DNA from: Begonia masoniana
Taxonomy: Eukaryota; Streptophyta; Magnoliopsida; Cucurbitales; Begoniaceae
Direction: 5' to 3'
Length of the DNA: 64,000 nt
NCBI GenBank assembly: GCA_022432975.1
Contig: CM039508.1
Location: forward strand, 42,348,646-42,412,645
The position numbers and the translations under genes were made by a program. The notes beneath the pieces are model-generated. The model saw only the letters and a list, made by a program, of their open reading frames with translations. It did no database searches and was not told the origin of the DNA. Position 1 is the stretch's first letter; each line of letters begins with the position of its first letter. Below, one piece after another: positions 53,962 through 64,000 of this stretch.

Positions 53962-55560
53962 GGTGAACAACGCTTGTAGACAGGGTTTAGTGTGCTACGG
54001 ACGCGAGGTAAGTCTTCGTACTTTGTTTGGCCGATTTTGCCTACACCAAGAGTTATGACGTTATTAAGGATATTGGTGACTTTCGTAGTTGTAGAGTAAG
54101 TGGTTGGGTAGTTTATGAGTATAGGTCGTGGTGTGTTTTCTAAGATTTATTGTTTGTTTTTTATGTTAATTATAAATTGTGCGATATGAACTGTACATGT
54201 ATCACGCTATTTTAAAATAGCATGAAAATGTGTTTCTACATGCGTTTTATGAAAAGAACTGAATTAATGAAAAGAAATAAATGCACGTAATCCCGATCAC
54301 GACGGAGTGGGGTTTCGACATGGCTATCCAGTAAGCGAAGCATGTTTTCCTCCCTGTAGATTGAAAGGGCTGTCTAACCGCCAGACGTGCCCTCTCCATC
54401 TGGTGAGAGTAGACCTCGGTGACATCCCGCTTTGTAACTAAAAGATTCAAATGAGTGCATGATTTTTATGAATGACATATACACAGCATGCATTTGCATT
54501 TACATAGATTTACTGAGCCTTTAGCTCATAGAATGTCTCTGTGGTGTAGGTGACTTTGATATAGATGATGATGACATTCCTCCACCCGACGCATGAGCTG
54601 GTTGAAGAAGGGTCTCCGTGGGAGTGTGCTGGCGTAGTCGGTGCGACTTTTGACCCGTGGAGAGACAACGTATCGGTATTTTGGGTTAGAGATGGGTAGA
54701 AATTGTATAGATAGTGTATTTTGATGGATTAGCCTAGAAATTTATGATGAAATGGATTAATTTGTGAAGTTTAAGTGATAGTTTTATTTTGAAATGTTAC
54801 TGGAACTGCTTGGTGATTTAAGTTTTTATAGGGAACTTGTCAGTTTTTAAACGGATCCACGCATTTCGTTTTTATGAAATTTCAATACGTTTTCTAATGG
54901 TTCCGAGTAGTTTTGGGTGATTGATGAAGTGGGAAATTGTATGAGGATAATAAGTATTTATGTTGAATTTGTATTTAGGAGTTGGATGATGAAGGGAATT
55001 TGTGAAGTGTGTGTGCGTGATGTGCATGGAATTGGAGAAAAGAAGGAAAGAGAGGAAGGATGGCAAGATCTCTGGATTTCAATCCAGAGAGGTTGTTGAT
55101 TGATCGCCAGGGAAGGCGATCGATCGACCCTCTTTGGCTACGCTCTGGAAGAAATTCCAAAGCGTGTGCCGATCGATCGCCTGGTGAGGGCGATCGATCG
55201 GCTGAGCGTAATCGCCAAGGGGCGATCGATCGCCTGACATATAAACGCCACAGCCGTTCGATCGGCTGAAATGGCCGATTGATCGGCTACATGTTTTTCA
55301 GGCGAAATGCCCCTTTTGCCCCGTGGTTCGCCTGTCGAATGCTTGCTTCCTTTACGTGTCCATGTTAATGTGTTTTCTTTAACTATTCTTCAAACGATTT
55401 CAACGACTTGGATTTTTGATTTTAGAGGTTTAGAAGTTAAAATTTTATGAGTGTTAAAATTTTATGAGTTTTACGGGAAATTAAGGTATAGGATTAGGAG
55501 ATTTTACACAAGAGGTCCGTTGAGGAGGCCAACTTATCATATTTTTTCACTATTTGAGTC
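53962..55560 (+). mobile_element. Right part of old LTR-like sequence H
   Basis: Continues the host sequence split by element A. It shows features typical of gypsy LTRs: gaggtaagtc (about 54,005), a gcctttagctcatag...gtaggtgactttgat block (about 54,517-54,560) parallel to the F-family block at 63,895-63,940, and hairpin-rich GC sequence at 54,290-54,440. No coding domain. Its right end is uncertain; a SINE-like element follows at about 55,567. Confidence 0.5.
55098..55290. repeat. Cluster of CGATCGATCG palindromes
   Basis: At least five gcgatcgatcg / ccgatcgatcg words in 190 bp, including a perfect GGCGATCGATCGCC at 55,221-55,234. The same 14-bp palindrome occurs in both LTRs of element B. 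Confidence 0.8.
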
Positions 55561-55566
55561 TTTTTC

Positions 55567-55848
55567 TGTGGAGACCCAGCCCGCGGATGCACCACCATCG
55601 ACTGTTGGATCCCACTCATGACCTTTTTCATTCCCGGGGTAGAAGTTTTTGTCTTCCCAGTGGTTTGAACCCTGGCTTCCAGGGTTTATGACCAAGAGTT
55701 TCCCATCACTAGTACCACTTGAACTACTGGAGGCTAGGGTTCAAATCACTGGGAAGGCAAAAACTCCTACCCCAAGGATAGAGACAGTCATGAGTGGGAC
55801 CCAACGGTCGATGGCGGTGTGTCCGCGGGCTAGGTCTCCACAGAAAAA
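55567..55848. mobile_element. SINE-like fold-back, unit 1
   Basis: Arms are inverted copies: agcccgcggatgcaccaccatcg at the left returns as cgatggcggtgtgtccgcgggct at about 55,808-55,830; cccagtggtttgaaccctgg returns as agggttcaaatcactggg. A- and B-box-like words (tagttcaagtggtac and gggttcaaa) point to a tRNA-derived SINE duplicated head to head. Confidence 0.6.
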
Positions 55849-56155
55849 GGGTTCTACTCATGACCTTCTCCATCCCCGGGGTAAGAGTTTTTGCCTTCCC
55901 AGTGATCTGAACACTGGCCTCCAGGGCTTATGATCAAGAGTTCCCCATCACTGTTACCACTTGAGTTAGTTAGATCAAGTGGTACCAGTGATTGGGCACT
56001 CTTGGTCATAAACCCTGGAGGACAGGGTTCAAATCACTGGGAAAGCAAAAACTCATACTCTAGGGATGGAGAAGGTCATGAGTGGTACCCAACGGTCGAT
56101 GGCGGTGCATCCGCAGGCTGGGTCGATGGCGGTGCGTTCGCGGGCTAGTTCTCCA
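55849..56155. mobile_element. SINE-like fold-back, unit 2
   Basis: Same architecture as the preceding unit: ccttcccagtgatctgaaca in the left arm and tgttcaaat-type B box in the right arm, meeting at a gttagttagatcaagtggtacc centre. It ends with two copies of gtcgatggcggtgc and gcgggctagttctccaca. Confidence 0.6.
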
Positions 56156-56989
56156 CATTCGGTTTACACATATTGTGGCCTTTGTCGCTCGGCCATTGTT
56201 TCCGATCATTTTTCTGACCAAAGTGCAAACAAATAATACTAGTATACTCATAATCAAGTTCTCTTTCATTTGATACCAATTTTGTCAATCGAAACTTAAT
56301 TCAATACCAGTGTATTTGATTATTTTTTACACTTGTTCCACTTGTGGTTCTTGACACTATTTTTTATAATCAGTTTTAGCAAATGATTTTAGCTCAAGTG
56401 TGCTCACTTTTATAAAACACTATATATAACAATTGAATCCTTGTTGAATTATTCAAATCATGCCTATGGCATCCCCTTACAAATCATAGTGAGGGAGATC
56501 TTCAACAGCCGACGCAAGATTGAGTTCAACTGCATCTATTTTAGTTACTTTATTCTCTTTGAGAGTATTTGACTTTAGTTGGTGAGATTCTTAATACGTT
56601 ACTCTAGCAAATTTTTGTTTTTGGTTTTTATATTATTATATTGTGCTCATGTTACTATTGGACCTTTATTTCAGCTAAACGTTTGAGCCCTAGTTGTTAT
56701 TGCATTTTGATTGTCTTTTGGTGCAATATTATTAACTGCCATCGAGGGTTGAACGGTTCGATCTTTCCATGGCCCGTATCATTTTTCGTTACATCGTGGG
56801 CTCTTTTCAGGTCATGACAATTCCTCAACGATTGAAGGCCAAAGTATTAAGGTACATTTTTACATTATATAATATTTAAGTTGTATTTAGTGTTTGGGTT
56901 ATAATTCATCCAAACAGAAAATAGAAAAGAAAATGCGACGATTAAACACAGGGGTATCAGAAATATAAAATTTTTACTAGAAATTAACT
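56156..56989. other. AT-rich intergenic stretch
   Basis: No gene or repeat recognised. It may contain the 3' flank of the exon that follows on the minus strand. Confidence 0.5.
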
Positions 56990-57440
56990 TCATTTTTTAG
57001 ACGGAATTCCATGTTTATTAGAAAAAAATTGAATTACTTTACTGTATTCCATTGCATTCTGGGGATGGATTCTTACTTGCCACATTCCAGGGGGAGGATT
57101 ATTATAATTACAGTAATCTAAAACCATATAATTCTGCCTCACAAATTTCAAATCTTTTTGCTGTTTCTCGAATAAAATCCAGAATGATTCCATGTTCCAT
57201 GGGTATGCAGAAGAATAGCAGTCTGAAGAACTGGACTCGTTTACGTATGGGCAACCATAGATCTCGAAATCTCTGTACTGCGCGCTGAAGGATTGGCCAG
57301 TCCAGTCCACTGTCGGCTTGCTCGACGCCCAGCCGGCCACCCATGTCGTCGCTTCAATCTGCATGGGGTCTGTGAGGAACATGTCTGCGTAGGCTCCTAT
57401 GTTCTCTAGAACTCTTACGGGCTTGAAATCAACAAATAAT
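56990..57440 (-). CDS. Last exon of an XTH-like (GH16) gene
   Basis: A TTAAATTTTCAG acceptor (57,452-57,441) precedes an exon that is open to its stop at 56,990 (about 149 codons). It reads LFVDFKPVRVLENIGAYADM, then TTWVAGWASSKPTVDWTGQS, FSAQYRDFEIYGC, and KFVRQNYMVLDYC. These resemble the C-terminal half of xyloglucan endotransglucosylase/hydrolases (the W-W strand, SYRNF-type segment and the K-x-V-x-x-NYM-x-x-x-YC end). The catalytic DEIDFEFLG motif would lie in an upstream exon, at higher coordinates, and is not seen before the window end. The PPGMW-to-end tail is longer than usual. Either a gene with a transposon-filled intron or a truncated relic; wall-located if made. Confidence 0.55.
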
Positions 57441-57561
57441 CTGAAAATTTAAGAGAGGGAGAGGTTGATCTTGTAAAGACTTTCTTGTATGAACAAGTGG
57501 TATAATTTCAACAGTTAAGATAATAAAAATTTAGCAGGTTTGCTTAAATAAGATTAACGTC
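57441..57561 (-). other. Probable intron start region
   Basis: AT-rich sequence between the XTH-like exon and the copia target site. If the gene is real, copia element D sits in this intron. Confidence 0.35.
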
Positions 57562-57566
57562 AGAGG

Positions 57567-57823
57567 TGTTGAGAAAATAAAAAGTTTTGACATTAAACTT
57601 TATTTATGGCATTTAAGTTGTGTGTGGCTTTTGGTTGTATAACCGATAGTATTTAATTTGGGAGTTTGGGTTTAGGAGTTATGAGCATTTGATGATATTT
57701 AAGTTTCTTAACAATTAGTATTCCCTAGTTGTTTCTTTTGTAAGCCTATAAAAGCATGTTTAGTTGAATGAATAAACACATCTTCTCCAACCTTTGTCCT
57801 TTACATTTTTTCTTTTGCTAACA
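57567..57823 (+). repeat. Element D 5' LTR
   Basis: Contains a tataaaag-like promoter word (cctataaaagcatg, about 57,747-57,760). Ends ttttgctaaca. Confidence 0.93.
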
Positions 57824-57826
57824 AAG

Positions 57827-57838
57827 TGGTATCAGAGC
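57827..57838 (+). promoter_or_regulatory. Element D primer binding site
   Basis: TGGTATCAGAGC three bases after the 5' LTR. Confidence 0.9.
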
Positions 57839-57861
57839 GTACAAAAAAAAAGAGTGGATAA

Positions 57862-58715
57862 TGGCCAACGGTGGGGGAATGGGTCCGCTTCAACTACCGA
57901 TGCTTACCAAGCTCAACTATGACAATTGAAGCATCAAGATGAAGGCGTTACTAGGAGCACAAGACTTGTGGGAAATCGTGGAAAACGGTTTCCAAGAGCC
58001 GGAAGTAGGAGCCGATCAAGCGCAAAAAGATGCGTTAAAGGAGACAAGAAGGCCCTCTATATCTTGTACCAATCGGTGGACGAAGACACGTTTGAGACCA
58101 TCGCCAATGCTGTGACATCAAAGGCGGCATGGGACAAGCTCCAATCGACTCATAGAGGAGCCGATAGTGTGAAAAAGGTACGGTTGCAAACTCTATGTGG
58201 CGAGTTTGAATCATTACAAATGAAGGAGACGGAGGTGATAGCGAAATATCACACAAAAGTAATGGTCATTGCCAACCAATTGAGATAGAATCCGATGTTC
58301 GTGTCATGGAGAAGGTTCTACGGAGCCTAAATACAAAGTTTGAGATCATCGCCACGACATCGAGGAGACAAAGGATCTTGAGAACATCTTGATTGAACAA
58401 TTCATAGGCTCGTTGCAAGCCTATGAGGAGAAAAAGAAAAGGAAGATTGAGCAAAAGGAGACCGTAGAACAACTTCTCCAACTCAAACTCAAGGAAGAGA
58501 ACAATCGTGGACGTGGAAGAGGTCGAGTCGAGGTCGTGGTGGAAGAGAAGAAGCCAACACTGACATTTCTCAAAACTCTCAAGGAAGAGGAGGCCGAGGT
58601 CGTGGAAGATGTGGTGGAAGGTCCGGGAGAGATAAATCTCAGGTAAAATGTTATAATTGTAATAAATATGGACATTATGCGAATGAGTGTTACTCGGAAC
58701 CGACTGACTGAAAGC
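57862..58715 (+). pseudogene. Element D gag
   Basis: From ATG at 57,862: MANGGGMGPLQLPMLTKLNY, then DN-stop-SIKMKALLGAQDLWEIVENG, a frameshift near 58,045, YILYQSVDEDTFETIANAVT, AAWDKLQ, then after small deletions VLRSLNTKFEIIATT, LENILIEQFIGSLQAYEEKK and an RGRGR-rich linker. The knuckle CYNCNKYGHYANEC is at 58,649-58,690. Gag is followed without a stop in the ancestral frame by protease. Confidence 0.9.
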
Positions 58716-59800
58716 AAAAGGACCGGTCAACCGTTGGCACTTCCAACGCCAATCAAGGGGAGTCCAATTATGCGGAGGAAGACGGGACCTTATTCATGGC
58801 TTCAAAAGGAGAAGAAGAGAGTCAAGATAGCAAGTGGTATCTTGACACGGGAGCCTCAAATTACATGTGTGGGAACCGCGAGATGTTTGTGGAATTGAAT
58901 GAGATGGCGAAAGGCAATATTGCTTTTGGGGACAATTCTTTGGCCGCCATCAAAGGAATAGGTAAAATTCTCATTCACTCAAAAAATGGAGAAAATCGAT
59001 ATATCACAAATGTTTGTTACATTCCTAATGTAAAAAACAATATATTGAGTGTAGGACAATTATTAGAGAGAGGTTTTGAAATTCAAATGAAAAATAATTG
59101 TTTGTATTTGAGAGATAATCATGAGAGACTTGTCGCCAAAGTCTCCATGACCAAAAATCGAATGTTTCCTTTGAATGTTTGTAATGATGTTCCGAAATGC
59201 TTGAAGACGTGTTATGAGGATCTCTCTTGGCTATGGCATCTACGGTACGGACACCTCTATTTTGGAAGTCTAGAAGACTTATCGAAGAAGAAGATGGTAC
59301 GGGGTTTACCGCATATTCACAATCCAAACCAAGTGTGTGAAGGGTGCTTACTCGAAAAACATCATCGAAGTAGTTTTCTAAAGGAGTCTATGACAAGAGC
59401 TAAGAAGCCTCTAGAACTCATCCATGCCGATGTATGTGGAATGATCAAACTGGAGTCTCATGGTAGAAGTAAATACTTCATTATCTTTATTGATGATTTT
59501 TCTAAAAAAACATGGGTCTATTTTTTGAAGGAAAAATCAGAAGTATTTGCAATCTTCAAGAGATTTAAAGTACGTGTGGAGAATGAAAACAACCTTACGA
59601 TCAAGGCCATGAGAACCGATCGAGGTGGTGAATTCACATCAAATGAGTTCAAACAGTTTTGTGATGAAAAAGGCATCCTGACGTCCCTTAACGGTGCCAA
59701 GGACACCGCAACAAAATGGCGTGGCAGAGAGGAAGAATCGGACAATTTTGAACATGGCAAGAAGTATGCTGAAGACTAAGAAGATGCCGAGGGAATTTTG
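58716..59800 (+). pseudogene. Element D protease and integrase N-terminal half
   Basis: Open at 58,796-59,779. Protease active site WYLDTGAS (DTGAS at 58,844-58,858), then NILSVGQLLERG. The integrase zinc motif is H-x-RYGH...CEGC. The catalytic core shows HADVCG (first Asp), FIDDFSKKTWVYFL and RTDRGGEF (second Asp). After GILTSLN a frameshift removes the reading of the TPQQNG motif. Confidence 0.92.
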
Positions 59801-60182
59801 GGCGGAGGCCGTAGCTTGTGTAGTCTATTTGACAAACCGATCACCAACCAAAAGTGTGCTTGACAAGACGCCTCAAAAAGCATGGAGCGGAAGAAAGCCC
59901 AGAATTAGTCACTTCAAGGTGTTTGGGAGTATTGCATATGCTCATGTGTCAGAAGAAAAAAGGACCAAACTCAATGATCGAAGCGAGAAGCTTATCTTCA
60001 TTGGCTATGACGCAAGTTCAAAGGGTTATCGCCTCTACAATCCTTTGACTGGGAAGGTAAATATTAGTCGTGATGTTGTTTTTGATGAGGAAGCCTCTTG
60101 AGATTGGAAGACACAAGAGGAGGAGTATGATTTCCTTCCATACTTAGAAGGAGACGACAAAGATGAGCCAACTAGGGATGAA
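59694..60182 (+). pseudogene. Element D integrase C-terminal half
   Basis: Open at 59,694-60,101: TPQQNGVAERKNRTILNMAR (third catalytic residue, Glu), FWAEAV, YLTNRSP, FKVFGSIAYAHV, FIGYD and NISRDVVFDE. A TGA replaces W in EASWDWK at about 60,101. Reading continues as DWKTQEEEYDFLPYLEGDD into the linker. Confidence 0.92.
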
Positions 60183-61929
60183 ATGGGTGAAGTTTTGCCC
60201 ATTCCAGCGTCACTCCGGTCGACCGTTTCGTCGTCATCTGAAGGCTTAGCGCCAGGCAATGCATCATCCATCAGATCAGAGGCATTTTCTAGCGATTCGG
60301 AGAACGAAATTGGCCCAAGAGGAACCCGAAGTCTACAAGAACTTAATGAGGTAAATGAAAATCAAAATGACATAGTACTCTATTGTCTTCTTGGTGATTG
60401 TGATCCCATTAGTTTCCAAGAAGCAATTGCAAACAAAAAATGGAAGGATGCAATGGATGAAGAGATTCAAGCGATAGAAAAAAACAACACATGGGAGTTG
60501 ACCAATCTTCCAAAAGGGCATAAACCGATTGGAGTAAAGTGGATATACGAGACAAAGAGAAAGGCCAATGGTGATGCTGAGAGGCACAAGGCGAGACTAG
60601 TGGTGAAAGGGTATAGTCAACAACGCGGTATCAACTATGATGAGGTATTTGCCCCCGTTGTTCGCCTTGAAACTATTCGTTTGATTATTGCTTTGGCAGC
60701 CCATAATCATTAGAAGATACATCAAATGGATGTCAAATCGACATTCTTGAACGGAATTCTTGAGGAGGAGGTCTATGTGGAGTAGCCCTTGGGTTATGAA
60801 GTCAAGGGTGAAGAAGACAAAGTGCTTAAATTAAAGAAAGCTCTTTACGGTTTGAAGCAAGCACCGAGAGCATGGAATTCAAAGATTGACAAGTACTTTC
60901 AAGAGAAGAAGTATATGAAGTGTCCTAATGAGCATGTCCTCCATCAAAATTCAAGGTGAAAGCATACTAATCATTTGTTTATATGTTGATGATTTAGTAT
61001 TCACCGGAAACAATCCTAGCATGTTTGATGAATTCAAAAGGGAGATGGCAAAGGAGTTTGAAATGACAGATATTGGTCTCATGAGTTACTATCTTGGGAT
61101 CGAGGTCAAACAAGGTGAAGATGAGATTTTTATATCCCAAGAGGGCTATGCTAAAGAAGTGCTCAAAAAGTTCAACATGGATCATGCTAATCCAGTTGAA
61201 ACACCGATGGAATGTGGAGTCAAAATCACCAAGCAAGATAGAGGAGAGAAGGTAGATTCTACATATTTCAAAAGCTTGGTTAGAAGTTTGAGATACTGGA
61301 CATGCACAAGACCGGATATTCTTTATTCGGCTGGAATCATTAGTCGATTTATGGGGGAGCCGACAACAACGCATTGCAAAATGGCAAAGCGGATACTTCG
61401 CTACATCAAAGGGACGATTGAGTATGACATTTCTTATGTCTCTTCTAGCAATTTTGATATTGTTGGTTATTGTGATAGTGATTGGAATGGTGACTTGGAT
61501 GATCGGAAGAGCACTACGGAGTTTGTGTTTTTTATTGGTGAAACGGCATTCACATGGATGTCAAAAAAGCAACCCATAGTCACATTATCAACATGTGAGG
61601 CGGAATACATCACGGCAACTTCATGTGAATGTCATGCAATTTGGCTAAGAAACCTAGTAAAGGAATTGAAGTATCAAATGGAAGGTCCAATGGAGATTTT
61701 TGTTGACAATAAATCGGCCATTGCCTTAGCTAAAAATCCAGTGTTTCATAGGAGAAGCAAGCACATCGATACCCGATATCACTACATTCGGGATTGCGTT
61801 ATGAATAAAGAAGTGGAACACAAATATGTCAAGTCACAAGATCAAGCGGCAGATATTTTCACAAAGCCCCTCAAGTTAAAGACTTTCATCAAAATGAGGA
61901 GTTTGCTCGGTGTGACAAATCAAGTTTAA
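60183..61929 (+). pseudogene. Element D reverse transcriptase and RNase H
   Basis: First open part 60,183-60,713: linker, WELTNLPKGHKPIGVKWIYE, ARLVVKGYSQQ and YDEVFAPVVRLETIRLI. Then TAG for W and TAG for Q interrupt IHQMDVKSTFLNGILEEEVY and LYGLKQAPRAWN. After a frameshift the second part (60,928-61,929) has the catalytic CLYVDDLVF (60,979 on), TDIGLMSYYLGIEV, then RNase H with YCDSDWNGDLDDRKST, STCEAEYI and FVDNKSAIALAKNP, ending FTKPLK...LLGVTNQV. Near full length for the family. Confidence 0.93.
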
Positions 61930-61935
61930 GGGGGT
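61928..61935 (+). promoter_or_regulatory. Element D polypurine tract
   Basis: aagggggt directly before the 3' LTR and just after the polyprotein stop. Confidence 0.8.
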
Positions 61936-62191
61936 TGTTGAAAAAATAAAAAGTTTTAATATTAAACTTTATTTATGGCATTTAAGTTGTGTGTGGCTTT
62001 TGGTTGTATAACCGATAGTGTTTAATTTGGGAGTTTGGTTTAAGAGTTATGAGCATTTGATGATATTTAAGTTTCTTAACAATTAGTATTCTCTAGTTGT
62101 TTCTTTTGTAAGCCTATAAAAGCATGTTTAGTTGAATGAATAAACACATCTTCTCCAACCTTTGTCCTTTACATTTTTTCTTTTGCTAACA
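61936..62191 (+). repeat. Element D 3' LTR
   Basis: Differs from the 5' LTR at about six positions, mostly G-A or C-T. Confidence 0.93.
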
Positions 62192-62196
62192 AGAGG

Positions 62197-62867
62197 TACT
62201 CTCTTATTTCATTCGTATTAAATATCTATTGGTGCAATTATGTAATAAATTATAAAATTACACATTAATTACATCAATAATTAAAATGTCAGTGCGATTT
62301 TTAAGATACTAAAATAAAGAGTGTACGTAACATTATTCTTAAAATCATCAACCTTGATAAAAAGTATAAGTATTTTTACAAAATTTAGTTGTTTGAAAAA
62401 CATAAGAGCAAAATTAAATTTAATAAAATAAAATATAAATTAAAAAAAGGTTAAAAAATAAGATACATAAAGCTGGTAGTAATTAAAAGAAAAGAATATT
62501 CATAGTTTAAAAAAGATATATAAAGCTATTACTTAGGATGAGGTACAAATTAAATTTTAAACTTTGGGGTATGTTAAACTTAAACCCTAACTTTGATTTT
62601 AAACAAAATGAATATCAAACTGTGAGATTTGTTCAATTTAAATTATGAATTTTGTTTTGAACAAATTGAATCTCAAACTTTGTATTGTCAATAAATTAAA
62701 CATTGCTCGATTTTGCTCCGATCGTAATTAAACTGAACTGATATTATAATATTTATTTTTTTAATTTAGTTTAAAAGTAATAAAAAATGAACGACCAATT
62801 CGGCACAAACAAAGCCTAAAAAACTAAAATGACTCAAAGCAGAATCCAAACTGAACAACTATAAAAC
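62197..62867. other. AT-rich stretch
   Basis: No gene seen. It holds loosely repeated aatttaaattttgaactttg-like words (62,545-62,690). It could be intron of the XTH-like gene or intergenic. Confidence 0.5.
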
Positions 62868-64000
62868 TGTAACACCCAGTTCTATCGAACCAGCACTTTT
62901 ATTATTAGTAGGGTTATTGAATGATTAGACTAGACAAGGGTATTAGAGTAAATTACATTTTTAAAAGTGGATAACGTATTTAAGGAAAGAGGGATTGGGT
63001 TTAATGCACTGTAGCCGCCACCATTTCATACTTTTCTCTTCGGGTTTTCAGCTCAAGCAGCCGAGCTCTCTAGTCGATTTTCCTCGCCCGATTCTCCTTC
63101 GACTTAGGTAAGTTTTCCTCATTTCTCTTATGATATAGTGGTTAAATACCTAAAGGAGTACAATGTGAGGATTTTGAGGATGCTGAAATTGAGCGTAGAT
63201 TCGGGTTTTAGTGATAAAGGGGGAATGCTCGGGTAGTAGAGTTTCTAACTGGATTCCTCGAACCTCTGTTTGATTCTTGGTGAGGTTTAGTGAAGTTTTG
63301 ATTTATATTCTGTTATGAACTTAGGTGAGCAGATTTCCGAAGTAGCTAGCGACCAGATAATTTCCAGAAGCCAGGTAAGTAAAGTATGCATGTGCCTTCG
63401 GGCCTACATCACAAAACAGTAGGGTTATGTATCTTGTGAATGATTTTGTATGTCATGCATCATGTTTTCCATGTAATGATGGTAAGACATGAACTGAATG
63501 TGACAGAAAAACTATTAAGGGAACTAATCCACCCCTTAACTTATGAAGGGATTTATAACATTGGGAGGATTGATCCCACTCCCAAGGGAACAGGGGGATC
63601 AGATCAGCTATTAAAGGAATTCATCCGCCCCTTAATCGAGTAGAGGATGTATAACATTGGGAAAATTGATCCACTTCCTAAGGGAACCGAGGGATCAGAT
63701 CAGCTATTAAGGGAATTCATCTGCCCCTTAATCGAGTAGAGGATGTATAACATTGAGAAAATTGATCCACTTCCTAAGGGAACCGAGGGATCAGATCAGC
63801 TTATGAATGAATGTGAATGCAACTGAGATGAGAAAGTAGAAATGGAATGTTTAGGAATTTATGTTTCAGCATTTCATTTCATTACTGCTTTACTTACTTA
63901 GCATTAGGCTAATAGATGAGTTTTGTGATGTAGGTGTTGAGGATACTGCAGGTGAATTCTCTGAGTTGGTTGAGGACTAGGCAGGTTGGAGGGGTGCAAT
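62868..64000 (+). mobile_element. F-family gypsy LTR (element E), cut by the window end
   Basis: Starts TGTAACACCCAG at 62,868. It carries the blocks shared with 12,661-13,800: aacgtatttaagga, tagccgccacc, ttaggtaagttttcc, the triple hairpin repeat (63,510-63,800), agatgagaaagtag and cttagcattaggctaatag. It is the least damaged copy of this LTR in the window. No coding part is reached. Confidence 0.8.
63510..63800 (+). repeat. Tandem LTR hairpin repeat, three units
   Basis: About 97-bp units. Stems: TTAAGGG with CCCTTAA at 63,515-63,539; ATTAAAGG with CCCTTAAT (one mismatch) at about 63,610-63,636; ATTAAGGG with CCCTTAAT at 63,706-63,732. Each is followed by a second, weaker gggag/ctccc-type pair around gatcc. 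Confidence 0.8.

Larger units (their letters stand above)
57567..62191 (+). mobile_element. Element D: Ty1/copia retrotransposon, complete but disabled
   Basis: LTRs of 257 and 256 bp (57,567-57,823 and 61,936-62,191) begin TGTTGA and end CTAACA. AGAGG is duplicated at 57,562-57,566 and 62,192-62,196. Gag, protease, integrase, RT and RNase H follow in copia order. The LTRs differ at about six positions only, so insertion is recent relative to its neighbours. At least five in-frame stops and several frameshifts disable it. Confidence 0.95.

Noticed and set aside
58266..58730. 154-codon minus-strand frame
   Set aside because: Antisense shadow of the copia gag and its RGR-rich linker.

Overview
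This window is repeat-rich DNA from a flowering-plant nuclear genome. The plant assignment rests on plant-type Ty3/gypsy chromovirus polyproteins, a Ty1/copia element, a Cassandra-type TRIM with 5S rRNA-like LTRs, a MULE transposase, tRNA-derived SINE-like fold-backs and one exon resembling a xyloglucan endotransglucosylase. No intact cellular gene was found.

Positions 1-15,493 hold broken pieces of one Ty3/gypsy family on the plus strand (called F here): LTR pieces, gag, a primer binding site, protease/RT, RNase H, integrase and C-terminal pieces. They alternate with perfect 27-bp arrays and homopolymer tracts of 0.85-2 kb. From 15,494 to 32,225 the same kind of tract continues (poly-A, poly-T, a perfect 38-bp array, poly-G, poly-T, poly-G, AT), separated by a decayed MULE transposase cut by SINE-like fold-backs (21.96-24.86 kb) and a Cassandra element (28,484-30,802, TSD CAAAA). 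Several tracts sit where coding or LTR sequence should be, so they are most likely assembly or consensus artefacts rather than biology.

From 32,226 to 55,560 the sequence reads as a coherent nest of retroelements, each with a perfect 5-bp target-site duplication. An old plus-strand LTR-like sequence (H) is split by gypsy element A (minus strand, 32,712-53,956, TSD GTTTA). A is split inside gag by element B (minus strand, 38,587-52,147, TSD TTAGC), which has long LTRs and encodes only gag. B's right LTR is split by non-coding element C (plus strand, 47,164-52,085, TSD TTAAA). B's left LTR carries a further insertion (39,628-41,078, flanked by GAGAC). C shares LTR ends and leader sequence with B and looks like a non-autonomous relative.

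The right end holds two SINE-like fold-backs (55.57-56.16 kb), the last exon of an XTH-like gene (minus strand, 56,990-57,440), a complete but disabled Ty1/copia element D (57,567-62,191, TSD AGAGG), and the start of another F-family LTR (62,868 to the window end). The most interesting biology is the gag-only B / non-coding C pair, the tandem hairpins inside LTRs of two families, and a probable leader intron in B. I see no convincing wholly new system.
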